DNA of 64,000 nucleotides from positions 121,726,552 to 121,790,551 of the forward strand of contig NC_133897.1 of assembly GCF_964199755.1 (NCBI RefSeq), read 5' to 3'. This document shows, piece after piece, positions 23,194 to 37,100 of this stretch. The first letter of the stretch is position 1; each line of letters begins with the position of its first letter. Both the position numbers and the translations under genes were made by a program. The stretch comes from Larus michahellis. Taxonomy: Eukaryota; Chordata; Aves; Charadriiformes; Laridae. The notes beneath the pieces were generated by a model. It made no database searches and was not told the origin of the DNA. It was given only the letters and a program-made list of their open reading frames with translations.

Positions 23194-23560
23194 ATCACAG
23201 AATTACAGAATCACAGAATCTTAGTGGTTGGAAGGGACCTTTGAGATCATCGAGTCCAACCACATAAAAACAAAAAAACAAAAAAAAACAAAAAAACACA
23301 CAAAAAAAAAAACCACCCACCAACTAAACTGCACACCCACAACCCCACACACAACACCCCACCACAAACAATAATCTTGGGCACTAGAGCATGCCCTGAA
23401 GAGCCATGTCTACACGTTTCTTGAATACCTCCAGGGATGGTGACTCCACCACCTCCCTGGGCAGGCTGTTCCAGTGCCTGACCACTCTTTCAGTAAAGTA
23501 ATTCTTCCTAATAGCTAATCTAAACCTCCCTTGCCGCAGCTTCATACCTTTGGGCAGGAG
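23194..23560 (-). mobile_element. CR1 LINE fragment, 3' end, reverse strand, with low-complexity tract
   Basis: It begins with ACAGAATCACAGAATC end repeats and GGTTGGAAGGGACC, and later carries AATACCTCCAGGGATGGTGA and GGGCAGGCTGTTCCAGTGCC, typical of the CR1 3' region read from the opposite strand. Between them, at 23264-23355, lies a run of A and C in place of normal CR1 sequence. The GGTGACTCCACCACC variant marks a different subfamily from the copy at 16.7 kb. Confidence 0.88.
23264..23355. repeat. A/C-rich low-complexity tract inside CR1
   Basis: Runs of A broken by single C, then CCAC and CACAC motifs. It looks like slippage expansion of an A-rich part of the CR1 copy. Confidence 0.75.
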
Positions 23561-26500
23561 GCCTCATGCGTCCTCCAGTTCATCTCTGCACGAATTCTGG
23601 GGCGATGAGGAGCAGGAGTGGTCCCCGAGCTGTGGTCTGGGAACCGCTGTTAGAAGGGCAAGAACAACGGCCACAGTTCATGCTGTAAGGATTCCAGGTT
23701 GTATTAATTCAGCCAAGTCGCACTGAATCTCCTCAGAGATTTCAAAAAAAAAGACCAAACTCAACTTCTGAAGGAAAATATGTCCCAAAATGTAAAACAC
23801 AACCTGGGCATGTTTCACTGATAGGTTCTACAGCATAAACTGCATTATAGAATTTATAGATTTTAGAACAAAACCCTTCTCGGGTTTAGACTGATTGCCT
23901 GAATATGAAAGACCTGTGGGCTTATATCGAAGTTAAATCCTTGATATAAAGCGTTCAGTGGGCAAACATTCTGCATCAAGTGATCCTTTGGGCAGCTCTG
24001 CTACTAACTCAAATTGCTGCACGCAAGGAAAATCAGTCTTTGTAGAAGGTTGCTTGAGACCTCCGCATCCCATGGGCAGTGGGAACAATTCCCCGAGATA
24101 GCCCCATGCTCATCCAGCACTGTGGATCACTCCACCTGCACAGTGCTTTTTTACACAACGTTTAAAATCCCTACGTGGACTCCAGGGTTACAAAACAAGT
24201 TGTTGGAGTCAGGAACTCAAACTTCCTGCCTCTCTGACTTGAGTACAGGTCTTGAGTACGTCTCTTTTCCTAACTATAGCAGAGATCTAAGTGGCTGCTG
24301 TAAGCCAGCTACTGTCTCACCCTTGGACACATACTGTATGACATATAGAAGGGTGCGCTGGATAAGGTGGCTGTTGTTCTGCTTGAGTTTGACCTAAACA
24401 CACAGCAGGCCTCTTCTTCATTATTGTTATTAATAAAGCACCCCTTTTCCCAAGAAAAAAAGATATACACTCCCCAGGAAGAATGTACACAGAGCAGGGA
24501 TAAAATGCATACCCCAACTGCAAAAAGCAGATTTTATAACAACTGTGATTATAGATCTAGAACAGTGGCACAAAGGCCATACGTAGAGTGAAGTTGTAGC
24601 CTCAGCCACTGTGTATTTTATTTTTGTGCTACAAGAGGTGTTCTGAACCTAGTTCAGAGACAGCGAGCAAAGACACTGCTATTTTTATCCTCAGCAAGTG
24701 TTGCACTGAACTGTTCACAAGTTTGCACTCTATAAACCTGAGCATGTACCTGTTACGTGATTAGAATTCCGTCTCCCAGCTTGGCTGGCAGTAGGTAAAG
24801 GAGGTTATAACCCCAGAGGCTTAATCAGAAAAAAATATATACATATTGCCTCTATTCATCCATCTAAAGCCATAATATGTGTTTGCAATTATGTAAAGCG
24901 GACAGCACTTCATACAGAATGCATACTGGAGAGTTTGTGCATTTACATATATGAAAACATAAACAAGCTAGATTTTCTTTTACCATATAAGAAGTCATGA
25001 CTTCCAATTACTCTCCCCAGCATTTCAGAGCGTACGTATGATTTTTGATCCATGTAGTACAAAACTAGCTCAATTTACTGGCAATGTGGTGTGAAGCCCT
25101 AGGAATCTCAGAGCTACTCACACTTTTTATAGTATGCCTTCACCATGTATTTCCTACCTTGCTCACGGAGTTAGCTTTCACATCTGCTACAGGTATAACC
25201 AACAACAGCTTTTGGCTCAGGTAAGAGCAGTGGCTGGTCTACAGTAGCTATTAACTCTTCCCTTCTGCTGATGCATCACTGTTTGCTGGTTCCGCAGCAT
25301 AGAATTGTCTAGCCCTTCTTCAGCAGTTTTTCCCCTTGAAATGTAGTATGCTTTATTCTCCTTCTTAAAAGTTGAGGAAGAGCAAAAAGAAAAATAAAAG
25401 GAAATCCAGATGCTTTTACTGTATTGTACATAGGGGTCATAATCTGCCCTGTTCCTGCCCTTCTGAGATACCTTTCTCTTTCTGTCCCTCAAAAGGTACA
25501 AGGTTGTTTCCTTTCAGATCCATTTTCATGTGGCACGCCTTTGTTTTTGCCAGACCAGTGACACTGGTAAATGTACTTGGAAGCTGATGCAAAAGTTCAG
25601 TGAAGGCTGTGGTACAGGCCTTCTGTATCTCATAAACAGAGAGATAAAATGATTAGTACAGCATTTCCTCTGAGCTTTTGGCAGGAAGCAGGCAATGGTT
25701 CAATTCATAAAAAGAAAGGCATAGATGCGTGACTGCCACTGTAACTTGGTGGCTTCCCACTCATCAGTATGGCCAGTGGATTTTATTCCAGGGCAGATGG
25801 GGTTGTTATTCCGAGGTGGGGCGGATGGGAAGGAGGGATATAGGGGCTGGGAAGCCCAGGACACATGGCAGAGCATAAAGGCACTCACAGGCACCCCAGC
25901 CATGTGGTGATCGCCACTAAAGAACCGAGTAATTTAATTGACATTATAGGATGATTAGCCATTAACCAATGGCTAATTTGGCCCTGTGCAAATATGAAGA
26001 AGCTTTTGAAGAGACTACCCAGGTGGCCCTGCATGCTGGAAAAACAGGCATTTCCACACACCTATTTGTATTCAGGTACCAGGATGAAGTGCCTTAGACT
26101 CAGCATTTTACAATCTTCAACAGCAAGATGCTGAGCAAAGTACATTGCTGCAATAGCTTTAGCAAATATATATATAACCTAGGGAAAGATTGTAATTTAA
26201 CCCTACAGAATCTTTTTAATGGTCATAATAGCTAGGGGAAGATTTTCATTGTCATGTCTGATCTAACTATCCATTTGACTTCCGCAGTTCACAGAGAATA
26301 AATTGAGAATTTGTGGAGATTCCCTTAAAAAATGTTATACACTCCCAAAAGAACCTATCCAAGACCCTATGAATGTAACGGCCTCTGTTAATGTTTTTTA
26401 CTATCAGAAACATTTGCATCGTGTTGTAGACTTACTGTGTACCTCCTACTGTAAGAAGGGGACAAAAAATAAATGTATTACCTAAACCATCTAATCGTTT

Positions 26501-29500
26501 TGCTAACGAAGAAATTGACCTTTAAAAACATTGATCTCACGGCAAGTTCCAAGCATCTTTCAGCAATAGGAAAGGTTAAGGCATCAGGGCTGGCACAAGG
26601 TTATTCAGTTAGCTTTGAGTATTAATTGATTTGGGTGTTTGTGGTTTTTTGCAATCACTTGTCTAGACCGGTGGATTAGCATGTAGACATGAATACATAT
26701 TAAAGTTGAAGAGGAGAAGTTTGTTTTAGGGGGATCACAGGTACTATAGGGGTAGCTAATGAAGTAGTATCTCGTAGTGATCAGTGTCCAATGACCTTGG
26801 AGTTTAAACAGTTCAGAGCAAAAGCCTGCTGAGATGAGCAGGTGCCAGGTGAATTCATACATTACAAATGCCCCAAAGCAACAATCATCTATTTAGATGT
26901 TTCTTTTTTTGGACTTTGGGCTATGTCCCAGGATGCTCCTTGGACATAAAATAACCTTGAAGTGATCAAAAACTGTGATTTTATACCTGAAGCCCAACCC
27001 AACCCATCGGTTTTCTAAATTGTTTGTTAACCGTTTGCACTTACTTGTTTTCATATTAACTGGATTTGATATAGGATGCAAGATAAGGATGATTTCCTTA
27101 TTTTTCTGTTCAAGACCAGTAGTGTATCCTGACTTCCCATTAACATAGCCAGTGTTAGTCCTATGAACAAAGAAATTTGAGAATGATCATTAAAACTCTA
27201 AATACAAACATACTCCTGATAGAAAACCAAAGTGGGCAGCAGGCTGACAAACACACACACACCACACACACCTGAAATGCCCTTCGTTTTAATGCAATTC
27301 TTTACAAATTGAAATTCAAGCTCAAACATGAACTGCCCTGAGCACATTTTTTAATTAGAAAAGTATTACCCCTGGCTTTTCAGAGAAGGAAAATGTTACA
27401 TAATTAGCAAATAGTGAAATCAACGGAAAATCTCTCCCTGGCTTCAGCAGTTATTGCATTGAGCACTCGGTGACGTGCCAGAGCTCTGCCACAGCAGCTC
27501 AGTGGCAGACACCTGGAGTAAAACTCAAAGAGTTCTTGATTTTAGTTCAGAAAATTCAGGAAAACTTCTTTGAGAGGTAAATCTCAGGTCTCTTCCCCTA
27601 AATCACTGTGGAATGTTACTCTAGAAAAGTGAAAGAAGGTATCACATTCAGGTCTTTCTACTATAGAAAGGATTTTTTTCAGAGCTCAGGAATGCATTAA
27701 TTCTTTGGAAAGTGCTAGGGAAATCTATCCAGATTAACTGAATGGCTTATCGTCTATCAGCCCCTTTCACTCCAGTGTCATAGCAGAAGCTTACAGGTTT
27801 TTATGATCAAAGTCAGATATTCCAGCCTGTCTGAGCATTTTGTCATGTAGAAGCAGTTGGCTTTCTAAGTAAAATCAAATAGAAGGGAATGCAGTAGCTA
27901 ATAAGGAGTTTATCTATACAAAACAAGCATAAGTGTGTGAGACTGCATGGAAGAGAGAGAAAAATACTGTAGCACAGTTGGAAAAATTCTTGACATAAAC
28001 AAGAGTATTAGGGGGACATGTTTGTTCTTGACCTGAACACTGTAATGCTTTCAAGCAGGGAACATGCTTTCATTAAAAATGGGCATTAATTCTAATTCTT
28101 CAGAGATGAACTTCAACTGATTTGGAATTCAGATAAGCCTTAAAGCATTTACATATTTGAGGATTATCTAAATTTTTCCATAACCAGGGGGTCTCATACT
28201 TCTTGGCTTCCATAAAGCCGAGGTTACAGCGCATACCAGGGACTCTTCGCCATTCTCTTCTCCGACCCCCTCATCACCCCGTATGCTGGGTGATCACCCC
28301 TTCTTCTGGGTTTTGTGTGTCCCCTAGCCCCCAAATAGCCTTATGCTAGCTCTGTATTAGCTATGTAACCCTACTGTTTTTTCCACACCAGGATTCCTAA
28401 ATATCTCTTTCCAAGGAGTTTTCAGCGACTGTTTACGCTTTTCTTACAGTAGGGCTTTTATGCTATTGCTCTGTGCTAAGGGTCTGTGTTGCACTGCTTT
28501 CCTTGTGGCATGTGTCCCGCTGGCAGTCTCTGGGAGCTGCCCTGTTTTCTGCTCTTCATGGCAGCTTCTCTACTCCTTCAGGAGGCCTACTTGCTCCTCA
28601 GTGCTCAGCCTCTTGTCATTTCGCGTTCCTGTATTTTTTTTATTTTTTTTCATCTGGGATAAGCTATTCAGTTTATAAGCTTCAGACTCCCGATGCACAG
28701 AAATGGTTTAACAACAATAGACAGACAACAGTCAATCAGCACTTGCTGGATGCTCAGCAGTTACCCGTCCCCTTTCTCCTTTTCCCTCCCACAATCACAT
28801 GTTTTGATTCTCCCCCAAGGGAGGAATTCCAAATTCCTCAGCCCTCCCATACCTTTTACAGAAAGCATTAGCATATTGTGCTAAGAGGTTGAGGGTGACA
28901 AGGGAAGGAGGAAGATCTACCTAGCATTGGTTTCACCAGGCTATAGTAATTTTAAATTAGGTTCACATGTAGTCTTAATAAATTCTGTATAAATTCTAGG
29001 TGCCTTCCAGATTGGAGAAATAATAAAGACTTTTTTTTTTTTTTTACCTTCTCACTGAGTCCACTCGTATCTTAGGACTTACAGAAACAATCTATTTACT
29101 TGCAAAATGCGTGAACAGAGATTCACAAATACACAAAGTCTAATTTCCCTTCAAAACGGTGGCTCTGATAATAGTCAAAGAATCCCTATCTAGGCTATGA
29201 ATGGGATGGCAAGAGTTGAGAAAAACAGCAAATGAAGAACAAGAAAAAAACCCCAAACAACTTATATTTGGGGTTAGAATTTTCCATGCTCCTTATTTAC
29301 TTTAAAAACCAGCTGCCAAAATGTCAATGTTATAAAAGAAGAAAGTAAAATAGATAATATGGACAGCTGAAATATACTATCCCTGTAGAACTGATTTTTC
29401 AGAAACTCCTACCTTACAGGAAAACCTAGGAAAAATAATTATTTTTTGAAGTCATTCTCCCATAGAAGAGCAATTTCACACACAGGAATTAGCTTTGGGA

Positions 29501-30872
29501 TTATTTCCTTGCAGAACATCTGATAGCAAATGACAGGGCAGTCTACTAGAATACAGATAAATTCTCTTTCTGACATACAAAGCTGTACTGCTTCCCAGAA
29601 ATATTTACAATCAATGAGAGCAAAATAATGAAGTAAAGTGTCGATGAACAGATCTAAGAGCAGCGTTTATCTTTTCAAGATCTGAATACAACCCTCAAGC
29701 ACTAGATTGCAGCATGATTTTTTACAGCTGGGCATCTTGCTTTGACTTTTATGTGCATGGAAAGTGAGCACAGAATGCTACCTACGTATCAGCCTGCTTT
29801 GCTGTAAGTACAAAGGGCAGTTTGGTTCCAGTTCAGGAGATTACTGTAATATAGATTTTTTTCAAAAACCAACTTTGCCGAAAGAGAACAACTGCATAAA
29901 GCAGCCTGAAGGCATGAAAGCCACTGGAGAATACCGTCCATGACTTCTCCCTATGACCTTCATCATAATCCTATTCAAGTTGAGAGGCAAAATTGCTTTT
30001 TGTTAGAATACTATGAAATCAGTAAAAACTAAGTGTGCCAACTCCTGAGAACAGAAGTGTAGACTCAGGGTTTTTCAGGACACAGGGAGAAGGAAATGCC
30101 AACCAGGGCTGTTTCTTTGTCTCTCAACTAGCACAGCGTACATTATGGACATTTTTTGCATGATGCAGCTGTAGAAACCCATCTACACCATGCCTAGTCC
30201 CACAGTTGACATCTTCTCCCCTCCAATTTAGGTTGGGGCCGAGTCCACCCCTGAAAAACTTGAATGTACATTTCAGAGCATAATAACATTTCCAGTATAA
30301 TCAGAGTTTGGCAAGTAGAACATTAGCTAGATGATGAAAGGTGCTACCTGTCTATGCTAGTTGACTAGCATTTCACTTTTCTGAGACTGTTATCTTCCCA
30401 AGGGGACAGATGTCTCCAGGTGTCTTCCCAGTGACAAGAGGAAACCTCAATGTCTACCTGAAGATTAGGCAAGATGAATCCTTAGGAACTTCTGGGGAGA
30501 GGCAGAAGTTGTCAGATCCTATCAAAGAGATAGTTTCTTCAAAAAGAAACATTGCTCCTTCTCAACAAGCAGGGGAACTGCTTGGGAATCTGTCTCCCAG
30601 CATGGACCGTTACCACTGCTTGAGTCAGACAACGAACAAGCTCTATCACCCATATACTGAGTCTGCATCTATATACGGGAACTGATCTTCAGAAGCATTG
30701 AATACATTGAGAAGAAACATGGAGCAGGCACTGAGAAAGCATTGGGGCATTATCGTGCACAACCTGAGGGCAAGGTAAAGAAGGTCTCCTAGAACTGGTT
30801 GGATTTCTGGGCAAACAAAGGTCATTTACATTATTTTGTGGAGGGCTTTCTACGAGCCTAATCTCCCCAGGC
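23561..30872. other. Intergenic DNA upstream of TTR
   Basis: About 7.3 kb, mostly AT-rich, without a recognisable gene. It contains a CA microsatellite at 27249-27271. A segment ending at about 29045 with AATAAAGAC followed by a T run resembles the end of a transcript or LTR, but I could not identify it. Distal TTR enhancers could lie here; none can be shown by eye. Confidence 0.55.
27249..27271. repeat. Imperfect (CA)n microsatellite
   Basis: AC dinucleotides interrupted once by CC. Confidence 0.85.
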
Positions 30873-30983
30873 AAGGGTCATGTTTGTGTCCGTTACTTAT
30901 TCTCTTTGCTCTAGTGATCCTGCGGTCCTTCCATTGACTGCAATGGCAGTGCTATTCATGGACTGACTCTAGGATTGGACCGT

Positions 30984-31070
30984 GTACTAAGCAAATAATC
31001 AGAATCAGCAGATTTGGAGTCATATGGGCACCCAATAAGCAGCCTGTTTTGTTGTAGGATTGGGTATAAA
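30984..31070 (+). promoter_or_regulatory. TTR: TTR promoter: HNF3/FOXA-HNF1 element, CCAAT and TATA box
   Basis: A segment from 30984 (GTACTAAGCAAATAATCAGA, then ATCAGCAG) resembles the strong HNF3/FOXA-HNF1 element about 110 bp upstream of the mammalian TTR start site. CCAAT follows at 31031-31037 region and TATAAA at 31065-31070, 59 bp before the ATG. Spacing from element to TATA is about 82 bp. This is the classical liver and choroid-plexus TTR promoter layout; site identities are by similarity only. Confidence 0.75.
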
Positions 31071-31128
31071 ATCCCAAATCCTCTCAGCTCCTAGCTGCTG
31101 GCACCAAGGCTCACTAACAGCAAGCAGA

Positions 31129-31197
31129 ATGGCCTTTCACTCTGTGCTCTTTGTTTTCTTAGCTGGACTGGTATTTTTCTCTGAAGCTGCACCACTG
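31129..31197 (+). CDS. TTR: TTR exon 1
   Basis: Contains the start codon and the whole signal peptide plus APL. The donor is CTG|gtgagt. The ATG is the first after the TATA box and aligns with other TTR starts. Confidence 0.96.
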
Positions 31198-34100
31198 GTG
31201 AGTCTCCTTTTATTCAAACTCAATCATTACAAGAATGATAAGCTAGATTTTCTACATGACTAGCATCCTTCTCATCCATGAAGTTCTGTAACCATTAGGC
31301 TTTGCTAGAGTGTTATTTTACTACCATTTTTTAAGTAGCTTCTTCAGAATTCTTAAAACTTTTTTGACATTTACCCATCTATTTTAGGATATTAAGGAAA
31401 GGTCAGGGACCTAGCAGGTGTGACCTTTTATTTCTGTTTCTGTCAGTTCGTGACTCAAATCCTGTATCTTTAGTATAGAGGTAGCTTTACCTTCTTCACC
31501 AAACAAGTGCTTCTCTAGAGCACTAGAAGTATGACTAAGTGTTCCTTATAGCGTAATGAAGCTTAAGAAACAAATATTCTTTCAGCCCTAGGGATGTAAT
31601 AGGTATTTATTTGTTGGCTTCCTAGGCTAACATACTCTGCCTGCACTTACAATAATTTACTATTTCCTTATTTGTGACCTCATTAAAAAGGTGTTCTTAT
31701 TAACATTTTCCCAGGGCCATGTGCAATTCTAAATATTTATCAAGCAATCTCTTTGCGTGTGTAATAAAGTGATCAATATAAAGCTCTAAGGTACTCTGCT
31801 GTGAGAAACAGATGTTTGCAAACTACCTTTGAATTCCTTTTGGCAAAGAACTTGCTTTTAAGTCAATGTTAATTCTGCAATAAGAATCAACCTTTTCTTT
31901 GAAAGAAGGCTTTTGCAGAGCTGGTGAACAGCTCCTATACAATCTCTCCTGCTTTCCCCAAGGTCTCCCATGGCTCTGTTGATTCCAAATGCCCTCTCAT
32001 GGTGAAAGTGCTGGATGCAGTCAGAGGAAGTCCTGCAGCTAACGTAGCTGTTAAAGTCTTTAAAAAGGCTGCAGATGGAAGCTGGCAGGACTTTGCTACT
32101 GGGTAAGTTACATGGTCTTATGGAGCCGTTTTCAAGGTGCCTTGCGCAAACAATTGAGAAGTAAAGGGAACAGAGCTCTGATGAAAAAAGCAATATGTTT
32201 TCTAGCACATCTCTCACACGATCCCTGTTAACAGCATGTGAATTCAGGTCTAAACCCCGTCAGATTCATGTGGAACTTAACCATGACTGAAATACATGCT
32301 AATTGCAAAAACATGTTGAGATGCTCATCTTATCTTTATAAAGGAATAGGTTTAATAAATAATTTTTCTCCTAGCATCGGTATTATCTTTCCTTTCTATA
32401 AAAAGAAAAAAAAATAAAAACCTATTTACCAGAATTTTCTAGGTAATACACAGACTAACCTAGTGTCTTTATATGCAATGGATATAAAGCTTTATTTTCA
32501 GCAGTCACACACAAAATCCTCTCTGTAAGCTTTGTCCGTACTCATGCAAATAATTAGCATGTTAGTCTTCTGTGTAACAAACGTGCTGGTTGGAAGAAAC
32601 TCCTTGACCAGAAAGTTTTAAGAAGTCCTATTGTAACAAAACACAGAAGCACAATCTCAGCATTTGTTTGTGGTCGTTTCTATAGATCAGCATGGCTTTT
32701 GCTAGAAAGACAGCTTAAAACTTACAAAGCATCCTCAGAACATCACTAAGGGGCAGGCAATAATACTACTACCTTCAGTCTGTGGGGAAAAAATATGGGT
32801 AACGGGGGAATACAGTTTACTAAAACTCAAATGGGTGAGTTATTCAAGGCTTTAAGTTTCATTGCAACAACTCATTAAATGAGATTTTTAAATAAATCAA
32901 GGGAAATCTCTAGTAACAACAGGATATTCAAGCACAGAATGACAAGCACAACCATGGACAGGAGCCACCAGGGCATCCAAACTGTACTAGGATTTTTATA
33001 GCATGATTTACATAAAAGCTGCAGAAAGAAACAGAGGACAAGACTATAAGAAGAGAGATACCTTTCTCTCCACCCAAAGGGTTTCTTTTTATGAAACTCA
33101 AAACAAAAAATACTTTTCCCCATTGAAAAGGAACAAAAAGGTTAGGAGATTAAAGGAGAAATAAACTCCTCCACTCCCAAATGCTGAGTGTTAATCTAGA
33201 AACAAATCACTCTTGGAATGGATTTATATACTTTAACAGAAAAACCTCATAAGAAATGACATGTTTTCAAGGGAAGTGGAGACAAGGATAATGTCTTGTC
33301 CTTAGTGAGTATTTCTGCCATTATTAGGAAACCCAGATTATTTCAAATGTTTCATCAAGTGCTCTTGAACAAGTAATATAAAATAGAATTTACAGAGGAA
33401 TAAGATAAATGTAACATCAGTGTTAAAAGCCCTCACTTTTTTGGGCATAACAACATTTTCTTGTTCAGTTTGCAATGCTACTCTCAACAAGCCCAAGGAG
33501 ACAAAACCCACCGTTCTTCTTAGCCAAGTTCTTTTGACACTTCAGGTCAGTACACCCCTGCGAAAATCAAATCACTTTTTAAATATAAATTGAGAGGATT
33601 AACCTTAGCCAAGTGAGAAGCATTTTGTTGTGGGAAGGCAGTGGAGGAACACTAAACCACCGTTCTCATTGCAGGCAAAGTTTTTGACCTTTCCCTTGAC
33701 TTGCACCTTAACCAAGGCTGCTTTCAGCAATACCATTTAGCTGATGACACGTGTTTGAATTGTTTCTTCACACGTGGTTGCAATCTTTTTTGTCTGGGAA
33801 AACCAGAGTTTCTCCATTAAATAACATGAAAATCGGAATGCAGTCAAGGAACACAATCTGTAACTATTCCTGTCAGGTTAATAATATTTTTAAGTTACAG
33901 TACCTAGCAAATGCATATGGAAAAGTTACATTTTGCACAAATGTCTATAAAAGTTATTTTTTTACATTTTTTTTACCTTTTTGTTTGTTTGTTTTTACTT
34001 TGCTAACACATTTTAGGGAATTAAGAAAACGCATCAAGCAACTATTGTATTTGCAGTAATAGCATTTAAAAGGCAGGAAGAAAGTTAGCATAGCAACAGC

Positions 34101-37100
34101 TGACTTTATTGAGGCTTATTTCAAAATTAATCTAGCCAAAAATATGCAAGAAGAGATAACTGGAGCTGAGACACACTTTGAAGAAGGCCTTAGGGCACGG
34201 AGACCTGGGAAGCATGTGATGTGGGTTCTCCTTCCATGACTACCTTTGACCTTCTCACTCCTCACATGTTTTCAGAAATCTAGGTCTTATCATGTAGTTC
34301 AAGAGTTGCATTCACCACAGTTCTCATGTGATCTAGCTTGTACATATTAAAAAAAAAAAAAAAAAAAAGAGACTTCAAGACTTCAGCATATTTGAAGTGA
34401 TTCCCCTCAGCCACCCTTTTTAAAAAATAAAAATCCAAAACAGTAATTCATGTTCCCCAGATATTTCCTCAGCAGCGTGCATCTGAGGGCAGAGTTTATC
34501 ATCTGTCTCACTGCTGTATGTGTCTCAAGAGTTCATAAATGTCATTGCACGACAGTGTAGATTTAACCTGGTCACAGCATACAACTAAGGTCCAGACAGC
34601 AAAAAAGAGGATCAGGATTGCGGTCTAGGCTGGAGCTGTAGTAACTTAACCAGCGGTTTGCAAATTTTTTGCTGGAAAACCACAGCTTTTTTAACTTTAC
34701 TGTCCATCTTACAGCAGGTGCTAGCAGTCCACGTCCTGTTAAGAACGAGCAACAACACTGTATTTATTCCCCCACTCAGAGAGAAATACAAGTGCTGTTC
34801 AGAAGGAATCACTTGTAGCGTTTTGCTACCAGGGCTGAATGCAGGGCATCCCCTGCCCTGTGCTAATCCCATCCAGGTTCTGAATCACGCGCTGTCCTGT
34901 TGGTTGTCAATGCTCCAGTAATGCTGAAGGGTTTTGCTTGTGAGACCACTTGCATTGAATGGCTATCACTTAGTCACTAAAATTAAGAAAGTGCCATTAA
35001 CCCCAGGTAGTGGGTGAGAATCTTCAAGTGAGCTCGTTTCCAGTTTCCCAGCTGTTCTGGATGGTTAACGTCTGCAACTCTGCATCAATCAATTACGGAA
35101 AGCAACATTCAAGCTACATCCACACTTTTCTTAAATTAAAAATTATTTGTTTACCTCAACAAACTTTTTGAGGCAGACACCATTTTTCCTTATAATTGGT
35201 TTGTGTCTAGACTATCCAATGTACAAGCAGATGCATGTGAACCGCTGACTTGCAGTCTAAACACTTCTGCAGAATCTCAGCAATTCTGTTTCACTGTTTC
35301 AAGGACACTCACCCATGAATTCTTCATCCTTTTACCTATGGCCATTTACAGGCAATATAGGTTAAGCCAGGAAGTAGTAATAAAACTAAAATCTAACAGA
35401 TGTTTACACTTCACAAATTGCCTGTGGGCCACGCATCAAACAGGGCTTGGATTCTCTACAGGTTTGCTCTACCCGGAATACGGTTGACTGATTTCACGTG
35501 TATTGGACCAGTGAGACTTCTGTCGGTCTTCAGAAGTGCTAAAGTTGAAAGATAAGAAAACCTGAAAATTAGCATAGGATTCTCAGTCCTGTTTAAGCGA
35601 AATTTAAGCAAAAGCTCTGTCATTCAGACTTTTTTCATTCACCACCATTAACCAAAATTGATAAATAAGATGAAGGAGGCAGCAATGGCTGTGAAAGAAA
35701 AGCTGCAATAGCATAACTGATTCTGTCTCTGACAAGCAGCATATCACTGCTTTCTCCCCTCCCTCTCTTCCTCCTCAAGCTTTTCTGTTTTCTGCTTAGA
35801 CAGCTACTCCTTGCCATAAAATGGGCAAGTTCTTCAAGTCAAGGCTTTCTTCGTTTTTCCTTCAACTATATCATGTGGCCATGAAGTGCTATAAATATCA
35901 TACAAATATTTTCAGCAGAACAAAAAAAAAAACTCATTAAAATAATCAGAAATAAAATAAAAGGTGGGAAAATATATAAATGGGCTTTAGGAGCTAAGTA
36001 TGTAAATAAAGCTGTCATACAAAGCTTGCTCCTTTTCAAGCAAATAGGGTGAAATGCCAGCTATATTTTCTTCTTGCTTCCAGACTTCATTCACCCATAT
36101 TTTTTGTTACAAGATCAGTACATAATCTCTCTGAGCTGGGAATTCCTATTGCTCATTTACATAGCACCCAGTGGAAAGGTGCCTGCTCTTTGACCAAGGC
36201 ATTGTTAATTCAAATTAATAAAATCTTGTAATCCTAAATTGCTATTCCAAGACACTACCACTCGGGGTCACATAAAAATTCACCCGTGCACAGATGTAAA
36301 ACCTATAACCTCAGTGCTAATAAGAGGGGAATAAAATTATTTTCCTCTAAAATCTCTCTCCCCTGTTTAATTATAATTTGAGATTTGGCACCTTGCCTTT
36401 CATCACGACAATCCGTTTCCTAAGCCACCAGCATTTGGTTCCAGAGGTCACTTGGTACAACTTAAACATGACATTAAAAGAGGCGCCTTAACTATAATCC
36501 CTTCTGTAGCAACAGAAATGACCAAAAAAAGCCAGCCAGCTTTGATTTGTGACGTACATGGATGAATTGGTAGCAAGGACAGGATCTGCAAAACGGAAAC
36601 ACACACTACTTAGGAGGAGGGATTTATTTCAAGTGATTAGAAACCATTCAGTGCAGGCTGTGCAGCCCCTCTGCTATTAAATATTATACATTGACTGTTT
36701 CTGTTTAGCATTTAAATGATAGTACAAAATACATATGTAGATATTTTACTATTGCAGGAAAACCACAGAGTATGGGGAGATCCATGAGCTCACAACAGAA
36801 GAACTGTTTGTAGAAGGAATATACAGGGTTGAGTTTGACACCAGCTCTTATTGGAAGGGACTTGGCCTTTCCCCATTCCATGAATATGCTGATGTAAGTA
36901 TTTGCAAATATACCTAATAAGTTATATACTGTGTAGTGGCATCGGCTGGAAAGAACAAATACAGTCCTTTAATACTGAAAGAGCAGCATAATTTGGTGAA
37001 ACAGTTCATTGCCACAAAAGATTGGGTAAATAAAGGCAGTATATAGCCTTTGGCTAAGTCAACTTCCCTGCAAATACTGCCACAGCTCTTCCAAAGTGAA

